A stretch of 64,000 bases of DNA from Dichomitus squalens LYAD-421 SS1 (taxonomy: Eukaryota; Basidiomycota; Agaricomycetes; Polyporales; Polyporaceae), in contig NW_006766974.1 of NCBI RefSeq assembly GCF_000275845.1, positions 22,219-86,218 on the forward strand, written 5' to 3'. Every line of letters begins with the position of its first letter. Within the stretch, counting starts at the first letter, position 1. The notes under the pieces are model-generated. The model ran no database searches and was not told the DNA's origin. It was given only the letters and a program-made list of their open reading frames with translations. The translations under genes and the position numbers were made by a program. This document shows, piece after piece, positions 10,853-22,524 of this stretch.

Positions 10853-13174
10853 TCACAGCCGACGTACCGCGCCTGAACCGCGGTCTGCCGGCTCGAGCGC
10901 TGTCTTCTCACTCTCGTCGTCGCTGTCCGCTTTCCGGTGCCCGACGGGACCAACCCCACGTAGGAATAGAACAGTAAGCAGGAAACCTGCGCATAGATGC
11001 ATTGGTCAACCACGAACGTCCTCTCCACGTGCTCACGATGAAAAGCAGACTCACCGAAAAGCCCGAATGCGAACCCGCTCCACATAGCATCCTTGTACGC
11101 CGTCAACTGCGCTGACTTCGGCGCGTTCGTCCCCCCTTGATTCAACGTCACCCCCAAGCTCTCCGCCTGATTCTTCTGCGTCGCATTGAAAACGACCGTG
11201 CTGATGGCCAAGCCGAACGCTGTGCCCAGCTGGGTGAGCGTCTGGAAGAGAGCGCCCCCGACGCTCTGCTCGTGAGGCAGACAGACGCGTGCAATGAAGA
11301 GTGTACCCGTTGAGAAGACAAAGTCTGCGCCGAATACGCCGATGATGGCGGCGGGGAAGCCGAAGGCCCAGTATGGCGCGGAGGGGACAATCACGGCGAA
11401 GAGGAGGTTTGCGGTTCCAGTCAAGAGCGTGCCGACGCCTGTTGGTAGCCGCGGGATCAGTATGAATGGTATGCGGAGTCAACCCAGGGTAGCATAACGT
11501 ACCGACAAGGAAGACTAAGGGTGCGCGACCGACAACGACGGCGATGATCACATTGCACAACACGCCCGTAATCGCCATGGGCAAGAGCCGGACCATGGTG
11601 AGGATCGGGCTCAAGCCGACGTAGTCCTGGTAGTACAGCTGCGCATCCCAGACTCAACACACAGTCAGACCTGCTCCACATACATATGCATACACACCTG
11701 GACCCAGAACGTGAACGAATTGAAACTACACCAGCTGACGAAAGCAACAATGAGCATCGCCGCCAGCTTGCCGTTTGCCCGCCCCCAGATCGACACAGGC
11801 ATCAACGGAGGCGGCGTCCACCACCTCTGGCTGACTTCTCCGCCCTGCGCATGCAGTCGTTCGAGCAGGCGTTCCCAGAGGACGAAGAGCACAATGAGGA
11901 ACACGCCGACGATGAGGAGTGCAATAATATCTGGAGGGAATATGACGTCCGATCACATCAGTATCAGCGTCCCGAAATGGTACGAGAGAGAGTACAGTAC
12001 GTACATCCAGTCTTCCAGCCATCAGGTGCGATAGGGCCGTCGCTGAGGGCAAAAACCACGAATACGAGACCAGCGGTGATGAGGAAGGCTCCGAGCCAGT
12101 CTATACGCCTATACAAGAGCGTCAGTACCACCGCACCTCAAAACTATGCGTATATACTGACTTATCCGGGAGCGCGTAAGGGACATCTGCTTCGATAGAG
12201 ATGAGTCCACCTAAGCAGCATAGAGCGCTCAGACCGGTAAGAAACCAGAATGTCGAGCGCCAACTCTGGCTGAATGAGATGTCAGATAAAGAGCCTGGAC
12301 CGGAAGTGGGTAAGAACGTACGCCGTCAGTTGCGTTAGGACACCACCGATGGCGAGCCCTACTGCCGCGCCAACGGGAGCGCCGGCAGAGAAGGTGGCGA
12401 AAGCTATAGACCGGATAGGTGAAGGAGGGAAAGTATGAGCAAGAATGCCGAGCTGGTGGAAAGTCAGCTTTCCGTAGAAGAGCGGGCGCAGAGATTGCAC
12501 TGACAGCCGCCGGCACGGAGGCTGCAGGACCGAGGCCTTGGAGTCCACGCAAGATGTAAATGGTGATAGAATCTTAGGCGGTAGGACACTTCAGCATACG
12601 AGCTTGCCGAAGGGATCGGTTTACTCACTCTGGGCGAACCCGCAACCGAGGCCAAATATGGCCATGCACGCGCAGCCGCCGATGAAGACGATCTTGCGAC
12701 CAAACAGGTCGGCGAGCCGCCCTAGGAACAGAAGAAGACAACCCTGAACGATATTAGATAAGCATGGGAAATCACACGGAGATGTAGGGTAGGAGGCGAG
12801 TGAGTACGCAAGAACTCACTGAGCTGAGGGAGTAGGCGGAGATGATCCACTGTAGCTTGGCCTCGGAGATGTTGAGGTCCCTGCCAATGGTTGGAAGCGA
12901 TATGGCCGCGGCACCCAAGTTGGCCGTCTGAGGAATGCGTGCTACAGATGACGGGTGCGAACACGAAGATGAGAGAAGCACCTACGTTGAGGAGCATGGC
13001 AAGCGTAACAGTGGCGATGAGGATGATATCCTTTGACATAGACCGCCTAGTATGGAGATGTTGGTTATCTTTGAGCATATTAGTCGGGGATAAGGTGTCG
13101 TCATTCTCCATCGCTCTCGGCTTCTCTGCGAGTGAGCGAGGAGATGTAGGGATGGTGTCTGAGTGTACGGACAT
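10853..13174 (-). CDS. DHA2-type MFS transporter, copy 2 (11 exons)
   Basis: Exons 13174-12986, 12927-12820, 12743-12629, 12572-12505, 12452-12322, 12269-12162, 12108-12005, 11930-11698, 11638-11503, 11438-11055 and 10986-10853 join to 569 residues with no break. Internal exon lengths (108, 115, 68, 131, 108, 104, 233, 136, 384) equal those of copy 1. It has the same landmarks: RSMSKDIILIATVTLAM, AISLPTIGRDLNI, LQWIISAYSLSS, GRLADLFGRK, GLQGLGPAASVP, FPPSPIRSIAFATF, and the long exon 10 with PYWAFGFPAAIIGVFGADFV. The N-terminal and C-terminal hydrophilic tails differ most from copy 1. Predicted 14-TM proton-driven exporter or ion transporter of the plasma or vacuolar membrane; substrate unknown. 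Intact. Confidence 0.9.
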
Positions 13175-14255
13175 CTCTGCAAGGGATTCGAAGGTCTGTA
13201 TTATAGGAGACTCTTTGTAGAGGTAGAGGAATGGGGTAAACGAGCGTGTATACAATGGCGGAGAGGACGCGGGGGGACTGGGCTCGGAAGTGGGGGATGC
13301 ATGATCGAAGTCGTGAAGTAAGTAGTACTTACCACGAGCGTCTCGGACGCAGCCACGGTCAAACGGATCGAGATCTCTTGCCCGATCGTAGTACTGAGCG
13401 CTGAGCAACCGTTGTCCGTCCGCGAGACTCGCGCACCTCGGAGGCGTCTCGCAGTCCAAGATGCAATGAGGACCCTACTCATGGACTGTCGCAGTCTGCA
13501 TGAAACAGCGCCGAGTGGTGCGATTGCAAGAGAACCATGCATACTGTACGTTAGTCGTCTCACGTCATTATTTTGCTGTGAGCACTCAGCACTTCCCTGC
13601 TGCATCGACATATCCTGGTCATCTGCCAAAGCCCTTGCAGATGAACTTTACGACGAGACGCCTACTCGCGTCTTTAGTGCGACCATGACCACACACTGTC
13701 CCAGGGTCCGCAGCTCACAATGAGCGGCTTACGGAGCTGGTTGGTAACAAGCTTAGAACCTTACTAGCGACGCGCGTCTCAAGAGGCACCAACCTTCAGA
13801 CGCTCTCTGCGTTCGACTCCAAAATGCCGCGCGGGCTAGACACTCGCTGTCACCCGTCATGCTTTATTCGGACGACAAGAATCGCGACATGGAGACCCCG
13901 AGTAGGACAGTCTCATCGCCTTGGACACGGTCTGGTCGTACTACAAATTGCCTACCACCGGGCACATCCATGGTACGAGTGCTAGGCGATGAAACGACAT
14001 AGAATTGTTATCTGCGGACAGTGTTCGTAGGAGGAATAGGTTCTGATGAGAGGCAACCCCCAAGCATCGTGCGGGCTACAGCAGTATAGTACGTATATGC
14101 AATGCCAGAACAGTACGCAGTCCCGAATGGAGGATGGGGGATGCCATGATCGAGATGGGGGATACAGATATACTCGGTAGTAGGAGCCGAGTTAACCCTG
14201 ATAGAGGCCATGCATGCAGAACCGCGGAAGGAATCGTGCTAATGCCGAGGATACT
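13175..14255. other. Duplicated 5' flank of MFS copy 2
   Basis: No intact gene. The stretch near 14.00-14.10 kb (TTATCTGCGGACAGTG, then a GTACGTATATGCA run) resembles the region around 17.58 kb (GGTATCTGCGAAAAGTC) and that around 10.0 kb. It is a decayed copy of the same ancestral spacer. Confidence 0.45.
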
Positions 14256-14335
14256 CGTGTCGCATGCCCATGAGCAACGCGTACGAAGGCGGCGCCGAAC
14301 TCTCGGGGCTCGTGGTCTGTAAGTGCCACGTAGAA
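14256..14335 (-). pseudogene. Short relic of the TVP38-1 C-terminus
   Basis: On the minus strand the reading SPESSAPPSYA aligns with STEGSAPPAYD at the extreme C-terminus of TVP38-1. The underlying bases near GTACGAAGGCGGCGCCGAAC match GTACGCAGGCGGCGCGGAAC at about 17.93 kb. The similarity is short and more decayed than the scrap at 10.34-10.56 kb, but it occupies the equivalent position upstream of MFS copy 2. Confidence 0.5.
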
Positions 14336-14384
14336 TTCTGTAATGCCCCGGAAGTACTAGCGGCAAGTCAGAATCTCACGTCAT

Positions 14385-17024
14385 TCAGCACATCCGCATG
14401 CATTCTAGCTCCAGGGATTGGACATGTACAGATTGGGGTCTGCGAACGTGCTCGTTAAGGCGCGGGACGTCTGCGGGGCTATCTAGCCGTGCTGGGTAAT
14501 GTTGAGAGAAGCATGTCGTCGGGGGTATTGCGGTTGAAAAGAAGATCTGGCGGAAAGATCTCTGCTGCGCGGCGACTTGGAGGTAACGTTTCGAAGCAGT
14601 AAGCGGGATTGTTCTAGTCCGAGTCCGATTCATTAATCTGCAAAAGGGCACATGTTCAGTGATCACATCGCCACGGATGGCAAGCACCCACAGTGGACAT
14701 ACAGCTTCAATATCTGGTTTTTTGGACACATGCGTAGCCTTCTCGCCCTTGCTATCACTGTCAGCTTTTCGGTGCCCGACGATGCCTACCCCACGAACGA
14801 AGAAAACAGCAAGCAGGACACCTATGCACAAGAAGGGTGAGCGCTCCAAAGAAGCTCTCAGCCAATCCGGGTAACGAGCAGCATACTCACCAAATAGCGC
14901 AAACGCAACCCCGCTCCACATGGCATCCTTATACGCCGTCAGCTGCGCTGGCTTCGGCGCGTTCGTCCCTCCCTCGTTCAACGCCACCCCCAGACTCTCG
15001 GACCTGCTCTTTAACGTCGTGTTGAACACGACCGTGCTGATTGCGAGCCCGAACGCTGTGCCGAGCTGCTTGATAGTCTGGAAGATCGTCCCGCCAATGC
15101 TCAGCTCGTGCGGAAGACAGACGCGCGTGATGAAGAGCGTGCCCGTCACGAAGATGAAGTCGGCGCCGGCGACGCTGATGATCGCGGCGGGGAAGCCGAA
15201 TGCCCAATAGGGTGCGGATGGGACGATCACCGCGAAAAGGAGGTTGGCGGCCCCGGTGAAGAGCATGGCGATCACTGCGTTCCAATACGAAAGGTCAGCG
15301 CATGGGTTTCCGCCGAAGGGAGAGGTACGTACCGACGAGATAGACTATGGGGACGCGGCCGACAACGAGGGCAACGATCACGTTGCAAGTCACGCCCGCG
15401 GCCCACATGGGCAATAGCCGAACCATAGTCAGGATCGGCTTCAAGCCCAAGTAGTCCTGATAATACAGCTATCCAGTGCCTTCAGCCCAATCAGGAACAC
15501 GTAGCTATTTGCATACATACGCACCTGAACCCAGAAAAGGAACGAGTTGAAACTACACCACTCGGAGAACGCGATAGCTAGCATCGCCGCAAGCCGGCCA
15601 TTCGCCCGTCCCCAGATAGACACAAGCATCAGCGGAGGCGGCGTCCACCACCTCTGGCTAACCTCTCCGTCCTGCGCATGAACGCGTTCGAGGAAGCGTT
15701 CCCAAAGGACAAAGAGCACAAGGAAGAACACGCCGACGACGAGGAGCGCAATGATGTCTGAAGTGGACATAGAGTAAGATACCATATTGTCAGCTTTTCG
15801 GCGAGATACGTGATATATAGAGGCATTGCGTACATCCAGTCTTCCAGCCATCGGGCGCAGTGGTGCCATCACTAAGGACGAAGGCGATGGAAATAAGGCC
15901 AGTGGTGACAAGGAAGGCCCCGAGCCAGTCGATGCGCCTGTAGAGAAGACTTCAGCAACAGCGCCATCCTACAGCCCTAGCATATGAGCGCACTTGTCCG
16001 GGAGCGCGTACAGGACGTCCGCATCGATAGAAATCAATCCTCCAAGACAACAAAGAGCGCTCAGGCCGGTCATAAACCAGAATGTCGAGCGCCAGCTTTG
16101 ACTGTTTCAGACGTCAGGCAAAGTCACGATCCGAAGGGACATGAGAAGTGGACGTACGCCGTACACTGTGTGAGGACGCCGCCTATAATGTTCCCCACTA
16201 CCCCGCCGACCGGTGCACCTGCAGCAAAGGTCGCAAACGCGATAGAGCGGCGGGGTGGGGGAGGGAATGTATGCGCTAGAATACCGATCTAGGAAACGGT
16301 CAGTGCTGCGTACATGCCCACGAGTGAAGAGTATAATCACAGCAGCTGGCGTAGCAGCTGCAGGACCGAGGCCTTGGAGCCCACGCAAAATGTCCAAGGT
16401 AATCTCACCATAGATAGATAGTGGGGCGTTTTAGCATACGAGCTCACTGAATGATAGGGCGTACGCACCTTGGGCGAACCCACACCCCAAGCCGAAGATA
16501 CCCATCCATGCGCATCCGATGATGAAGGTGAGCTTACGCCGAATCGATCTGCGAGCCGCCCTAGGAAGAGAAGAAGACATCCCTGCGATACGCGCGAGAT
16601 AAGTGCGCTGATATCGCAGATTTGATTTGCAGGTTAGAGCGCAATTGCGAACGGGAAGACCCACCGAGCTTAGCGAGTAGGCAGAGATTATCCATTGCAG
16701 ATTAGACTCAGCAATGTTGAGGTCCCTCCCTATGGTCGGGAGTGACAAAGACACGGCAGTCGAGTTTGCAGTCTAGTCAATTAACTCATACATCAGGCGT
16801 GCGAACGTGCATATGAGAGAAGCACTCACGTTGAGAATCGCGGCAAACGTGACCGTACATATCAGGAGGATGTCCTTGGACATGGACCGCTTCGCATGCG
16901 CGTTGTGATCATCATTGCGCAAAGATATCGCAGGCACAGCGTCGCTTTTCGTTGGCTTTCCATTTCCTGCTAGTGAAGTAGTGGTCATGGGCAACGGGTC
17001 TTGCTGTACAGGCATGCTGATCAT
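14385..17024 (-). pseudogene. DHA2-type MFS transporter, copy 3, decaying
   Basis: It has the same 11-exon plan as copies 1 and 2 (17024-16830, 16772-16665, 16582-16469, about 16408-16341, 16288-16158, 16101-15994, 15937-15834, 15757-15525, 15468-15333, 15274-14891, 14821-14385). Three lesions are visible. Exon 3 is 114 rather than 115 bp: one base is missing near 16539, just after GRLADRFG, so the RKLTFIIGCAW part is out of frame. The acceptor of exon 4 reads TG instead of AG at 16409-16410. The usual stop codon is gone, so the frame runs about 100 residues further to 14385. An AG five bases inside exon 4 would by chance restore the frame, leaving only TM3 scrambled, so a transcript could still be open. 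Exons 5-10 remain well conserved. Confidence 0.8.
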
Positions 17025-17903
17025 CTCGGCTGGAGGCGGATCCTGCTCTATGAGTATACGAGTCGCTGTGTCGAGAACGAGGCGGAGCGAGTGTATATGC
17101 ACGGACGGATACGAGATGGGGAAGCGGCAGGCTCGAACTCGAAAAGCACGCAGGCATCGTATAAGTACATGGTCCTGGCCTGCTCGCCTGGTGAATTTTG
17201 AAAGCGCAGTACCAGCGACTCTGCAAGTAGGGGGCGGCGCTTCGCCGCCTGGAGAGCTGCTTCTTCGGCGTCTGCCCTTTGATCTCACTATTACATGTAT
17301 ATACAATTTACACAAGTGCGTCCATACTCAAAGCATGCCGTTCGACATAGGCTCCTCGTCGCAGATCTCCAACACCGTTCAATGATACGTACCTTGAGGG
17401 CCTCTGCCATTCCACGACAATCTTCGAATAGCCTACTTCCGACCACCAAAATTTCAACGCCCTGGCAGACCGCAGAGCAGCTGCGGCTGCACCGCCATCG
17501 AACACAGACGCACTTCCCCATTCTACCACTCATCACAGCCTCAGCATGCGCAGGCGCAGCGAACACACAATGTAGAATTGGTATCTGCGAAAAGTCCATG
17601 CAGGGCGGGATATAGATCCGCACGTTGCACCACTCCCGCGCGCCGGCGCCGCGCAGAGCAGCCCTCGCGCGGATTACTGTAGTATGTACATATATACTGC
17701 AGCCAATGCGGGGACGTACTGACGGCGGGTGTGGGTGCGTCTTGCGTAGTGTATATGCTATGCGAGAGACAGTGCGGGGTGCAGAATGCGAGATGCGAGG
17801 TGCGGGGTACGACGAACAGGACGGGTAGGGTGGATACATACAATAGTGGCCTCAGGGTCCAGGAGCCAAACGAGCGTGTGCAGGTATCATATCATGAACT
17901 AAC
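17025..17903. other. Spacer between TVP38-1 and MFS copy 3
   Basis: About 0.9 kb between the TVP38-1 stop and the MFS copy 3 start, both on the minus strand. No gene is seen. Similar sequence recurs upstream of MFS copies 1 and 2, so this may be the arrangement from which the others were copied. Confidence 0.55.
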
Positions 17904-20191
17904 TCACTGCGCGTGCCTATGCTCATCGTACGCAGGCGGCGCGGAACCCTCCGTGCTCGCCATGCTCGTCGCCTCGTACGCCGCGTCAAACTCCGTGCCC
18001 CCACGTGAGTGCCCCCCCGCAGCAGTGTAGAAGGTCGCGTCACTCGGTTCCTCTACATGTCCTCCCCCTTGCCTCCCTTGCTCATAGGGGTTAGGCATAG
18101 GGCTGGGGTCCGCGAAAGGGTTCGTCCCGTCCCCGGACGTCCGCGGTGGCTGCCCAGACATACTCGGCAAAGGTGGAGGACCTGTCGGGGCGGGGTAGTT
18201 TCGCGGTGTTGGCGATTGCGGTGCAGAAGGCGGGGGCGGGCGTGCAGCTGGCGGAGGGGGACTCGAGAGTCTCTGTGCTGCGGGAGTGGATTGGGTGTAC
18301 GTATGCGGAGGGCGGGATCCACCACCTCGCTTATCCAACATATCAGGTGGCGGCGAGCCGTACCCTCGCGGAGGCGCTTGGCGCTGGTATGAGATACCCT
18401 GTGGCTGAGGTTGAGAAGGGGGCTGGGGACGAGGTGATGAGTAGTTCGGTACACGTGCGGCGTCTGAGAACGGATCCCTGGGCGGGGACGCGACAGAGCG
18501 AGAAGGGAGTTGCGATGCAGGAGTAGGATAGGGATAACCAGCGCCAGGAGGGAGTGCGTGGCTGCCGTTGCTGTACTGGCTCATGGGGTACTGTTCGCCC
18601 GGTCGCTGGGGGCGGGGCGCATAAACGCCTGGCTGAGACTGGTACTGAGATTGGGGTTGACCATACTTCGTGAGAGGGATGTCAGCGCTCGACGCAGCGG
18701 GGTTGAACGAGACAGAGGTTGTAGACTCGAGCATCACAGAGTTGCCACTGCCGTACGGCAGGCTCGGGGCAGCGCCAGACATCTCCATGAGCTTCGCCTG
18801 GCGGGCTTTGCGGCGGTCGTATATGACGAGCGGCTTCGCCTGGTTCATCTTGTGGTAAATGTACCACATCGCGCCGAAGGTCATGAGCGTTGTCAGGCCG
18901 AGCACGGCGTCCCGGATGATGGTGTCCTTCGTGCTGCTAGTGCCGTCCTCGGACTGCTCGAGCGCGACACCAAGATAGACGGTAATGAACTGCTTCGGAA
19001 GCGACAAAATCGCAGCGATCGAGAAGGTAATGACGCCCATGCCGCAGGTGGAGAACACAGCAGTGGTAACTTCAGACATTGAGATCAGCACACGTCGGCA
19101 ATGAAAGAGTGGCATGAGAAACTTGGGACGCACAGTGACCGGGGATGGCACTCAGACGCGCGATCAGCGCAATCTTGAAGCCTCCATCCCGAACGACGCG
19201 AGCCAGGCACGCATACTGGAGCTTCGTCTTCTCGAGTTTCTCTCCGCGAGCTGCACAACAGTACTTGAACGCACTTGAAGAGAAGGACACGGCCGATTTC
19301 ATATTAGCGTCCGCCTTCTTGACAGGCAGGCAATACGAGACTCACTAGAAGTTTCCTAATTCACCGATGAACGTCCCTGCCGCGACGATGGCGAAGCCAG
19401 GACCGAGATCCCAGACCAGACCGCAGAGGATGGCCACAATTTCGTGACCGAACAAAGGAGGGAAGGAGATGACGAAGAAGACACCGATTGGGATCAGCCA
19501 GCCGTAAGGTAGACTGTGAGAGGAGCAGGTCAGTATCGAGATGGCGATGAGAGGCGAGACAGGCCGCAGCCTGGAAGACAATTGAGTGCAGCGACACCCC
19601 TCGCGCCCCATTACCAGGTTCGACGCCGGCTTACCTGCGACGAACACGGGGAATATACGGGATGGCGGTACTCACTCGTGCATCCAATCAGCCGCAGGCT
19701 TCAGCCAGTTCACGATCTTCTTGTGGTAGACCGTGAAGAGGATACCACCGGTCAACGCAACAACGAAAATCACATAGTACCCTACCGGCCCGCTCGTTAG
19801 AAGTGCAGCACACGATGTCCCAGGGAATGTGTAACTCACAGAGCCATTCCCTGCGAACCCAATACCTCCACTTGAGCAGGCGGTCCCAGTCAAGGATACC
19901 CTTACTGAGCTCTTCGGCCTCGCTCGGTGTGGGACTGGGGGTCCGGTTGATCGCCCTCACGTCTACTGCGACGCCAGGTCGCGCTTGGCGGTCACCGTAG
20001 CCATACTCCTTCTGTGCAGGCTTGACGGGCTCGCCTTCGTGCTCTGTAGAGGAATCACTGTCGAGCGAGGCGGCGCTGGCGTCGTAGCGACTGTGAGGGG
20101 GATATGGATATGATGCATTTGTATTGATATTTGAGTAGTGGACGTTTGAGGAAGGCATGCGTGGACTGTACGCCGGGTACGGTGAGGCCAT
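17904..20191 (-). CDS. TVP38: TVP38/TMEM64-family membrane protein, paralog 1
   Basis: Exons 20191-19840, 19781-19676, 19513-19346, 19273-19134 and 19069-17904 give 643 residues. A polar N-terminal region ends in the motif TPSPTPSEAEEL shared by all three paralogs here. Membrane segments follow (VIFVVALTGGILF; WLIPIGVFFVISFPPLFGHE). Next come the VTT (SNARE-associated) core GFAIVAAGTFIGELGNF, VVRDGGFKIALIARLSAIPGH, and FSIAAILSLPKQF. A last TM is followed by a basic DRRKARQAK stretch. The C-terminal about 300 residues are Pro/Ser/Gln-rich and unusual in length. TVP38 proteins sit in Golgi/late-secretory membranes; the VTT family includes lipid scramblases. The relics at 10.3 and 14.3 kb derive from its 3' end. 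Intact. Confidence 0.9.
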
Positions 20192-20971
20192 AGTCCCAAA
20201 TTATGTGCCACTGCCCAGCAAGGCAGAGATGGAGATGGAGATGGAAATTGACAGATAGCGGAATCAAGCGGTCGGAGATAGATGGAGAAGTTGGGTGTCG
20301 CGTCGAACTAGACCAGCAAGACGTATATCCGGAAAGCAGGGAGTGTGGCGGTGGTGGTCTGGAGGAGAAAGTGAGTTTCCAGGAGAGGGACGGTCGGGGA
20401 CGGTCGGGGAGGAGGAGCAGTGTCGGGCAGCGATGGGCAGCGATGGGCAGCTGCGATGGTGGTTGTCTTGGCGGCCCCTGCGCCGCGGCCCCTGCGCGAT
20501 TCCCACGCCGCGCTTTGCATCGCGCACCTCCCCCGCCTCCGTCTTTTCGTCCATCCCACCGCACAAATATTCTGGACCCAGCCCTCGCACACATTCCTTG
20601 GCCTTGGGTTTCATGCAACCACCAAGACTGCGCAGCCCGTTGCACCCAGCCATCCTCGCCCGAGCCAGCCGGACCGTCTTCATCACCACCTGTCCATCGC
20701 TCGCAGCTCGCACCTATACTTACGCACTCCTGATGGCGATGCATACGCACCTTGCTCACGAAACTCACACAGAACTCGAGCACGCAAGAGAATGATCGAC
20801 GGCTGGAACAAGGTGACTGGCACCCGTCATTTGGACCGTGACTACCTAGCAGACGTCGTCGTACAAAGAGCCTTAATAAACTACCGTAGGTATCCTCATC
20901 GGGGTATCTCTCTCCCATCGCCCTGCTCACAACACAACGTCTGCTCAAACCCAACCAGCTTAACGCTAACT
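20192..20971. other. Spacer with short simple repeats
   Basis: Between the TVP38-1 start and the 3' end of the secreted-protein gene. It has small tandem repeats (GAGATG near 20229, GGGACGGTCG near 20398, GCGATGGGCA near 20432). Long open frames here on both strands overlap and show no family motif. Confidence 0.5.
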
Positions 20972-21938
20972 TTAGTTGGGGAGCGCGTTGATCTGCTGCT
21001 GCAACTGTCCGTACACGGTCGAGACAGCGGGGCAGCCGACACCAGGACCGTGCAGGTTCTGGAGCGTCGAGAGCAGGGTCGAAATGCGCGCCTGCTGGTC
21101 CGCCTTCGAGTTGCTCGTCGGGAACGGCGCCGCGATCGGCGGGTTGTTGATCATGTGGCCGGCGGCGACGTTCGCGTTCAGCGACTACATTCATGAAGAG
21201 GTGAGCAGCACATTCGCGCAGTTAGAGCGGACAAGGCAGACGTACAGCAAGGAAGTCAGAGCGCGACGGCGGGCACGAGCAAGGGATGTTGATGTTGTTG
21301 AGACCCTTGCAGTTGCCAGTGCCATCGGGAGCCGTACCCGGGACGACACCAAAGTCGGGGACGAGCGCCGGGTCGACGCCACCCGCGGCCGGAGCAGGCG
21401 CAGGAGCGGGAGCGGGAGCAGGAGGGGCAGGTGCGGGGGGCGGAGGGGGAGCCGGGGTGTCGGGCTCAGCCTGGATGGCGGCCACCTGCGCGCCCCATGT
21501 CGTCGCCGCCTGAGGGCACCCAACGCCAGGCCCGTGGAGGTTCTGGAGGGTGACGGTCGCGGCGTTGAAGCGGGCGAGCTGGGACGCCTTGGAGCCGTCC
21601 TCGGGGAAGGAGAGGTGGACGGAGGGGTTGTTGATGGCGAAGCCGGCGTTCACGTTCGCATTCAGCTGGGCGATGAACGAATTGCGGTCGGGCGGGCACG
21701 AGCAGGGGATGTTGATGTTGTTGACACCCTTGCAGTTGCTGTGTGCAGCCAGAGGTCAATGTACAGAACTCAGTAGGTAAACAAGGACGTGCGCGCACCC
21801 AGTGCCGTCGGGGCTGACACCCGCAGAAACGCCGAACTCGGGAATGAGCGCAGAGTTGACGTCGCGGCGGAGGAGTGGGCGCGAGTTGACGGAGGCGGCG
21901 ATGGCAGCGGCGGCGAGGACGGCGGTGGAGAACTTCAT
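20972..21938 (-). CDS. Secreted protein with two near-identical cysteine domains
   Basis: Exons 21938-21799, 21738-21246 and 21184-20972 join in frame to 281 residues. The N-terminus MKFSTAVLAAAAIAASVNSR is a clear signal peptide, followed by a possible dibasic processing site (RPLLRR). Two domains of about 110 residues follow. Each begins with P(E/D)FGV..G..PDGTG, then NCKG(V/L)NNINIPCSCPP, LNANV.AG..INNP, and TLQNLHGPGVGCP near the end. Each domain has four cysteines, suggesting two disulfides. The linker is a Pro/Ala-rich stretch of about 30 residues. I know similar unnamed secreted proteins from basidiomycetes only as hypothetical; the function is unknown. Cell wall or extracellular location is inferred from the signal peptide and linker. 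Intact. Confidence 0.85.
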
Positions 21939-22520
21939 GACGTTAAACGGGTATGCTAAAGAGTGTGGGGAAGCGGTCCAGGGAGATCTCTCGTGTAAGG
22001 AATGAACGGCGGGGCGCGCTGCGTCGTCAAGCGTCAAGCTCGGTCGGACAAGGCAATGAGAACAGAGGTACGCCCGGCGTAAGAGAGAGAGAGACGGAAG
22101 TTCCAGCTGTCGAGCGGAGGAGAATGGATGGCCACCGTGCACCGAAGATGGACTTTATACTCGACGCCCTCGATGCCGTTTGTTCGACGCCGAGCCACAA
22201 GGCACACATCCATTCCAGCGCGCGAATGCCCAACATCACTCATCATCCCCTGCCGAGCGCGCGTTGTCATCCCGACCAACCGTATTCCCAACTTGATCTG
22301 CCCTGTCCTCGGTCTCCCAAGGCCCTTCGTTTATCCTTCTTTTCACCCACTCCACGACGTCCCGCATCCCACCCTTTGTTCTTCATAGAACTGGACGTCT
22401 GCCACAACGCTCCCTTCTGCCGCCGCACAACCTTCAACATTACGTTGGTGTCAAGTTCAGCCACCAGCAGTTTTCGTATCACGCCTCCATTCTGCGCCGG
22501 ATTCGTCGCGTGTCCGACGC
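21939..22520. other. Intergenic, upstream of the secreted-protein gene
   Basis: Presumed promoter and 5' UTR of the secreted-protein gene; no coding sequence is recognised. A GAGAGA run lies near 22085. Confidence 0.4.
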
Positions 22521-22524
22521 GGCA

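Noticed and set aside
20055..21194. 379-codon minus-strand open frame
   Set aside because: It overlaps TVP38-1 exon 1 and the secreted-protein gene in other frames; composition is erratic and no motifs are seen.
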